This document shows positions 59,901-64,000 of a DNA stretch of 64,000 nt, piece by piece (position 1 is the stretch's first letter; the number at the start of each line of letters is the position of its first letter). The stretch is from Ptychodera flava (Eukaryota; Hemichordata; Enteropneusta; Ptychoderidae), in assembly GCF_041260155.1 (NCBI RefSeq), contig NC_091936.1, positions 43,932,930-43,996,929 on the forward strand, given 5' to 3'. The translations under genes were made by a program, and so were the position numbers. The notes under the pieces were generated by a model. That model did not search any database. It had not been told where the DNA came from and was given only the letters and a program-made list of their open reading frames with translations.

Positions 59901-61059
59901 GTCGTTGAAATGTAGGGCCTACATTGATGTAAGTGTGTTTCTTTCAGACAGGTGTTACTGCGTTAAAATGTACACTGATGTAAATGTGTTTCTATCAGAC
60001 AGGTGTTACTGCGTTGAAATGTACACTGATGTAAGTGTGTTTCTGTCAGACAGGTGTTTCTGCGTCCTAGAACCATGAAGGTACAAGTAAACTTTGCATT
60101 CCATATTGAACTCGGCTTCGCCTCGTACATTATGTCATGCAAAATTTTCTTTCGTCCATTATCGACCAGGAGGGGGTACATTGTTGCTTAATTATACCAC
60201 ATTTTCAATATTTCCACAGGTATTCGTCAACATGTGACAGAAAGCACGGCTTATTAGTGCCGCCCCCGTTTTATGTGACGAAAGCGAACAAGTAGTATGT
60301 GAACTTACGGCTGTGGATAACAAACCGTTAGGTGTAATTGTAAATAGGACGTTCAAAGAAACACCGAGAGACAAAACTGTGTTCAACCCTCTTTCTACCA
60401 AACCGTATCGGTGGCCATGGATTCGAAGGGCTAAATTTGGTAATTTCTTCATTGCTTTCTGGCGATGGATTAAAGACTGGCGCTGATGTGACTTAAATGT
60501 GCATTTAAATATCACGCTAGATGATCTCATCTGTATCAAGGAAACTTGGTGAACGAGTGTCAACAATTTAAACTCATGTCACTTAGTATGTCACTTCGCC
60601 TGTTCTAATTATATCTTCCTCTGATGATACAAGATTGTAAAGGCAGCGCGAAATAAAGAAAACCAGATAACTATAAAGTCTGAGGAGAGGATTATTATCA
60701 GTGGACAGTTGTGTAAAAACTAAAACCAGCTACTTTTGGAGAAACAATCATGTGAATTGAAAATGAAACGGGTGTGGAACTTTTAGACGCTCTTTAAAGT
60801 GTTTAATTCTAACATTGTGTTATTTTAGTTATGTGTGAAACGACTCGCTCACCTTTGCTTTTCTAAAACTTCTTCGTCCGATGCCAGCCACCATCATGTC
60901 ATCTGACGTCAGCATACATGCTCCGTTGCCGGCAACTGAACTTGTTGCGTCGAAATATCTTGCTTTGCTCTGCACGACATCCCCGAGGGATTCGCACGAA
61001 GCCGACGCGCCGGTCACAGCAGCAAGATACGACAAGAGACGCAGAATGGAGACCTTCAT
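51009..61059 (-). CDS. Secreted triple-expansin protein, seven exons (856 aa)
   Basis: Three consecutive expansin modules, each a double-psi beta-barrel (expansin domain 1) plus a CBM63-like cellulose-binding domain. Exons, 5' to 3': 61059-60853, 58300-58094, 57462-56814, 56591-56416, 55874-55310, 54613-54405, 51566-51009. All introns are GT-AG with phases 0,0,1,0,1,0. Residues about: signal 1-20; module 1 21-231; acidic linker 232-362; module 2 363-574; acidic linker 575-617; module 3 618-840. Modules 2 and 3 keep VDQC and GDIDLS (equivalents of the conserved EXLX1 Asp pair); module 1 has IEKC and GVLLS. All modules keep WWFGIQV and the Tyr of YNFF/YNYF. Sequence is closest in my judgement to bacterial EXLX1 (YoaJ), which loosens cellulose without hydrolysis. 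Inferred role: extracellular, disrupting plant or algal cellulose, perhaps in digestion. Confidence 0.92.
51738..54271. mobile_element. Non-autonomous DNA element (2.5 kb) inside expansin intron 6
   Basis: Bounded by inverted repeats AGGRACCGTTCAGTTTTTAC (51738 on plus, 54271 on minus; one mismatch over about 24 bases, extending with gaps into C/G-rich inner arms) and flanked by a 5-bp direct repeat AACTA (51733-51737 and 54272-54276). No transposase frame is present. The interior is a 102-bp tandem array plus AT-rich DNA. The host intron's splice sites are untouched. Confidence 0.85.
52225..52695. repeat. Tandem array, about 102-bp units, inside the intronic element
   Basis: Landmark ATTAAAATGGTGTTATTTGG recurs near 52286, 52388, 52557 and 52658 with a shortened unit at about 52456. 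Units also carry GGAGGTCAGGAGGGG-type and GTCCCCCTCC segments, so each can fold back. Confidence 0.92.
54405..54613 (-). CDS. Expansin exon 6: start of module 3
   Basis: Acceptor GTATCAG, donor GCAAAG then GTGGGC; phase 1 to 0. Encodes a short linker (SAPPEKGDED), then HHGEGTFYG and GGGNCMIDTGGDLMVGA. Confidence 0.92.
55310..55874 (-). CDS. Expansin exon 5: barrel and CBM63-like domain of module 2
   Basis: Acceptor ATCTCAG, donor GCCAG then GTAAGA; phase 0 to 1. Starts VCGECVEVTGPSG, then VDQCPSC and GDIDLSPDAF (the conserved Asp pair), RIDISWRVVECPVVGNF, TQWWFGIQV, RTGYNFF and DGTVQF. It ends in a short acidic linker. The best-preserved module. Confidence 0.94.
56416..56591 (-). CDS. Expansin exon 4: start of module 2
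   Basis: Acceptor CTTTGACAG, donor TCTCAG then GTGAAG; phase 1 to 0. Encodes HHGEGTYYTG and GSGTCMLNTGG, the N-terminal strands of an expansin barrel, including the small-hydroxyl motif before the tyrosines. Confidence 0.92.
56814..57462 (-). CDS. Expansin exon 3: CBM63-like domain 1 and long acidic linker
   Basis: Acceptor TTCTTAG, donor GAAGAGA then GTGAGT; phase 0 to 1. The first 90 or so codons encode the binding domain with SKWWFGIQV and TEYNYF. About 120 codons of Asp/Glu-rich linker follow, including 18 consecutive Asp (GAT repeat, 56926-56979) and a run of about 11 Glu. The linker is encoded by trinucleotide microsatellites. Confidence 0.92.
58094..58300 (-). CDS. Expansin exon 2: barrel of module 1 (degenerate)
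   Basis: Acceptor TGTTACAG, donor TTTCAAG then GTAATT; phase 0 in and out, 69 codons. It starts ACGECLQVTGPNG and contains IEKCDGC and GVLLSEEAF. The two Asp found in VDQC and IDLS of the other modules are Glu and Leu here, so this barrel may bind but probably lacks normal loosening activity. Confidence 0.92.
59905..60068. repeat. Minisatellite, about 52 bp x 3
   Basis: Three units sharing CTGATGTAAGTGTGTTTC and TCAGACAGGTGTTACTGCGT. Confidence 0.93.
60238..60486 (+). CDS. Weak candidate exon nested in expansin intron 1
   Basis: A plus-strand stretch of about 83 codons without Met at its start, bounded upstream by a TGA overlapping a possible acceptor (ATGTGACAG) and ending in TGA at 60484-60486. 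The peptide is compositionally protein-like, with a C-terminal WPWIRR...FWRWIKDWR segment. No family is recognised, and chance cannot be excluded. Confidence 0.2.
   Translation, partial: QKARLISAAPVLCDESEQVVCELTAVDNKPLGVIVNRTFKETPRDKTVFNPLSTKPYRWPWIRRAKFGNFFIAFWRWIKDWR
60853..61059 (-). CDS. Expansin exon 1: signal peptide and start of module 1
   Basis: 69 codons, donor AAAG then GTGAGC, phase 0. The signal peptide is about residues 1-20 (hydrophobic LRLLSYLAAVTGASA). It then encodes the first strands of barrel 1 with ARYFDA and GNGACML, the counterpart of GTYYTG and GSGTCML in module 2. Confidence 0.9.
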
Positions 61060-61182
61060 ATTTAGCTGTCAAGTTTCTTTCGAGATCATCGGGTGTCACA
61101 GAACGTAAACTTATACATGAAAAGTATCTACGGTATTGGCTCGGGGCATACGACTGTCACACGCATGGCTAGGGCGTCAACC

Positions 61183-61189
61183 TTTTATA
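61183..61189 (-). promoter_or_regulatory. TATA box of the expansin gene
   Basis: On the minus strand GCTATAAAAGG, about 125 bases upstream of the ATG at 61059, predicting a leader of about 95 bases. Confidence 0.6.
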
Positions 61190-62208
61190 GCAAATTCGTA
61201 GCTAAAACTTTGCAAGAAACAATAGGATTAGCATTCAACAATGCATGTTTTCTTCGTCTCGGAGTGGATTGCAGCTCTTTGTCAGCAAATTTATGGTGGC
61301 CTATTCAATGACAAACAGTAGTGGGGAACTGTCTTTTATCCAATCGTCCAGGCCGAATTCTGGATATCGACAACAATTCACAAAATTTATCAAAGATTTA
61401 CCGCATCAAAGTTCGTTAGTTATCATGTCCACAAGTTGTCATTCGGCGGTGCTGCAATTGTAGGTGAAACCATAGACAGTTCCCCCGTCTACTGTCTATG
61501 ATGAAACTCATGCATTGAGAAACGCTGCAAATGACCGTGACGTACTTAATTCAAGTTCATTCACCTGTTGACACAAAATGATGTCGCGCCATCACTTATG
61601 TAACAGTAGATGACGCATAAGCTTACTGATGACGTGTTCCAGTGAATTTAACTTTGGATGTATTTACCATCATTTTTTCTGTTTCCTTGTGCCATGTCAA
61701 AGTCATGCCCAAATGCGTATATAAATATTTTCAATAGTTGACAAAAGGAATTCTTGCCTGGACTGGCCCTCATACCAGTGCTTATTGTACACCATGTGTA
61801 GTGTTTAAAAGACTTATTCTTGACATTTTAACACGGTTTTGAGGAGATCGAGGAACGTGTACTTGTTTTCCAGAGCAAAAATAACAAAAGCTGTTTCCCC
61901 GTTTAGAAAATACTAGTATATCTGCTAAAATGTAGGTTCGGATTTATGAGGTTCTTTTTGCTTTCCACGGTCCCTCTGTGATGAAGGGACTGTGCTTGGT
62001 CCTAGAAGATGCCAATTTTGAAAGAAATACACAATTGCACGCATTTTCTCTGATTATCGTGTTTATGTTTTACTGCGTCGGTATGACGTACATTATGAAA
62101 CTTTAAACACATTGCTCTAGACGTGATCACGTGATTTAGAAAGGAAAAATGCTCATTGGTCCTGCGTTACATTTGTCTTCGTCTTACAGATCAGCGTCTC
62201 GTCGCAAG

Positions 62209-62279
62209 TATATAAAGATCAACAAAACAAAGTGAATGGCAAGACAAAACATCAGCAGACTATGGCGTCAGTAGCAAGG
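62209..62279 (+). promoter_or_regulatory. Possible promoter and tiny first exon of a rightward gene
   Basis: TATATAAAG at 62209-62217 is followed 40-50 bases later by an ATG at 62263 and, after five codons, by AAG then GTGATT, a possible donor. No downstream exon was identified before the window ends, so this is only a candidate. Confidence 0.25.
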
Positions 62280-62889
62280 TGATTGCGAAATGAAACAATA
62301 TACTTTGCAGACTCACAAGTAGATCGTGGGAATGATCACGATGGTCCACTTCATCTCTTAGCCAGCCAGTAAGTGTTGCGAAGGCCTGATAAAAGTTGTC
62401 TGTCACACGTCTTAATCATGTCCTGGATGTCGGGCAGGGATGACTGAAAGTACATAATCGAGTCCCTAAGATAGGGATACTTAGAACCCTTTCAGTGGTT
62501 CACACAATATGTAAATATCGAAGGGAACGTCTTCAATGCCCAGGTTTTCGAGAAAGAAATTGTAAGTTTTTCGAGAGATCAGTCCAGAAGGCTTCACCGG
62601 CATTATTTTCATGGCGACAGAGTGAACGACAAAGCCTTGGACTGACACAACTTAGATGCTGCCGAAACACCACTTCGAACATATCGTTCTTATGTCATTC
62701 TGACAAAATACTCCGATATACCGAGATTCTTCATGAATGGTTCACTGTAAATGTTTACACTGCACTCGCTACCATAAGTTATCTATAACAGTGAGCTTAC
62801 AGGACCCTATTAAAGAACGAACAGCGGTAACTGTTGATATTTAGTTCTCAAAGGCAATTGCAGTAAATACATTTTCTTATTCTTTTCCC

Positions 62890-62949
62890 TGTAGTATGCT
62901 GAACTGAAATGATAGCTTTGCAATACAAAACGCAGCGTTATTGTTGAAG

Positions 62950-63008
<59 letters not shown>

Positions 63009-63270
63009 CACAGTTCTTTCACACGTCACTCTCACAAAAGACGGCCATACCCTAAGGCGTTCATTTTGATGCAAGCGTGATAACTGGTCATCTTTCATCC
63101 ATAACTTCGTCGACAAAAACTTGACCCCGTGCAGCCTCGAGTCATTTTTCGCCACCTCTGAAGACAGTGATTAAGTGCGAAGGATACAGCACAAACTTTG
63201 GTACAGAAGGATATAGATCATTGTGTCTGTCACAAATCGCAATTTGAGAGCAAGATAAAGGTTATACGGA
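62890..63270. repeat. Dispersed/segmental repeat, copy 2
   Basis: Colinear with 46325-46800 in the same orientation (see that entry), including its own GA tract at 62953-63004. Confidence 0.75.
62953..63004. repeat. (GA)n microsatellite
   Basis: A GA tract of about 52 bases. Confidence 0.97.
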
Positions 63271-63915
63271 AATATTTTAGGGTAGTTTTCCACCTCCGCG
63301 ACGACCTACTTTTCAAATGTGACTTTTGCAATCACGTTTGGTATTTGTACCCAAGAAATATATATCGGCTGAAAGCTATTTTTAAATTTTTTTACTATGA
63401 AATCAATAAAATGTATGAGCGATGAATGCTTTGATGATATTAGTGAAAGATTTACGGATTTACTTAAATCGACGTACACTGGGTAAGTCAGACAGGAAAG
63501 GTGAAAAAGTCTGGGTGTTAAACATACTGGCTATAAAAACGTGTCGGAAAAGGTAATATTTTTCCACAGCAAATCATCAAAGTTTAGCACCCGATTATTC
63601 TCACAATGTTGCCTAATTATTCGGCGATAACTCGTCTTTGGAAACTTGTCAAAACTGAGGCAAGTTTTAGAAATCACCTTTTTCACAAGCAGCTGTGAAA
63701 ATGTGTTTATTTGTCAACACGCCTTCCAATATTCCACTCTTTTGAATATAATGCAAAGTGACAGAACGTCTAATTGAAAAAAACACGACTTTTTTTTCTC
63801 ATAGTTTATCTCTCGACTAAATGACCATAAAATTGTACAGGAGTAGAGTGTATTACAAAGTGATATTGATATCGATTCAGACGGGTTTGTTGTCTTAACA
63901 CAAAATTTTTATCAT
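63271..63915. other. No recognisable feature
   Basis: AT-rich DNA without supported exons. Confidence 0.5.
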
Positions 63916-63963
63916 GGCTTCAGAATTATCCTTCGTTGCTGGCTTCAGAATTATCCTTCGTTG
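63916..63963. repeat. Tandem duplication, about 25 bp x 2
   Basis: GGCTTCAGAATTATCCTTCG occurs twice, 25 bases apart. Confidence 0.95.
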
Positions 63964-64000
63964 TCGACTCTAATTGGCTGTCGAGTAAAAGTATTCCAGT

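Larger units (their letters stand above)
58301..60852 (-). other. Expansin intron 1, with a minisatellite and an open frame on the other strand
   Basis: 2.5-kb phase-0 intron. It contains the 52-bp minisatellite (59905-60068) and an 83-codon plus-strand open stretch (60238-60486); no other feature was recognised. Confidence 0.7.

Noticed and set aside
1..64000. CRISPR arrays or prokaryotic operons
   Set aside because: Direct repeats are contiguous satellites or minisatellites without unique spacers, and genes are split by GT-AG introns; this is animal DNA.

Overview
This window is animal nuclear DNA: AT-rich, crowded with microsatellites and interspersed repeats, with split genes and GT-AG introns. 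Two features point to an invertebrate deuterostome (hemichordate or cephalochordate; I favour hemichordate but cannot prove it). One is a tyrosinase with the vertebrate-type layout. The other is a Ty3/gypsy element whose integrase precedes its reverse transcriptase, the Gmr1 arrangement described from deuterostomes.

Layout. 1-19 kb: repeats (microsatellites, minisatellites, a 150-bp satellite at 11.5-12.5 kb, a foldback element at 13.1 kb, two possible tRNA-derived SINEs) and one weak exon candidate at 2.9 kb. 19.2-20.8 kb: minus-strand, 5'-truncated LINE. 22.62-28.78 kb: full-length Gmr1-type LTR retrotransposon inserted into a (TA)n tract. 31.5-32.8 kb: large minus-strand exon of an orphan 7TM receptor. 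37.5-44.9 kb: plus-strand, eight-exon, membrane-anchored tyrosinase, modelled as 639 residues. 45-51 kb: repeats, including a second satellite and a foldback hairpin. 51.0-61.1 kb: minus-strand, seven-exon gene for a secreted protein of 856 residues. 61.2-64 kb: a possible plus-strand promoter and repeats.

The most remarkable gene is the last one. It encodes three consecutive expansin modules, each a double-psi beta-barrel followed by a CBM63-like domain, very close to bacterial EXLX1-type expansins. Acidic linkers join them, the first about 130 residues long and encoded by an unstable GAT/GAG tract. Modules 2 and 3 keep the conserved Asp pair and module 1 has lost it; all three keep the Trp-Trp/Tyr cellulose-binding surface. 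All three modules share an intron at the same place and phase, so the gene probably grew by internal duplication, perhaps after transfer from bacteria.

The tyrosinase was assembled across seven introns whose phases all agree. It has a signal peptide, Cys-rich EGF-like region, CuA, CuB, a stalk built from three small symmetric exons, one membrane span and a short tail with a Tyr-based sorting signal. One CuA histidine is asparagine. No operon-like linkage exists between these genes; they are separate transcription units with their own TATA boxes.
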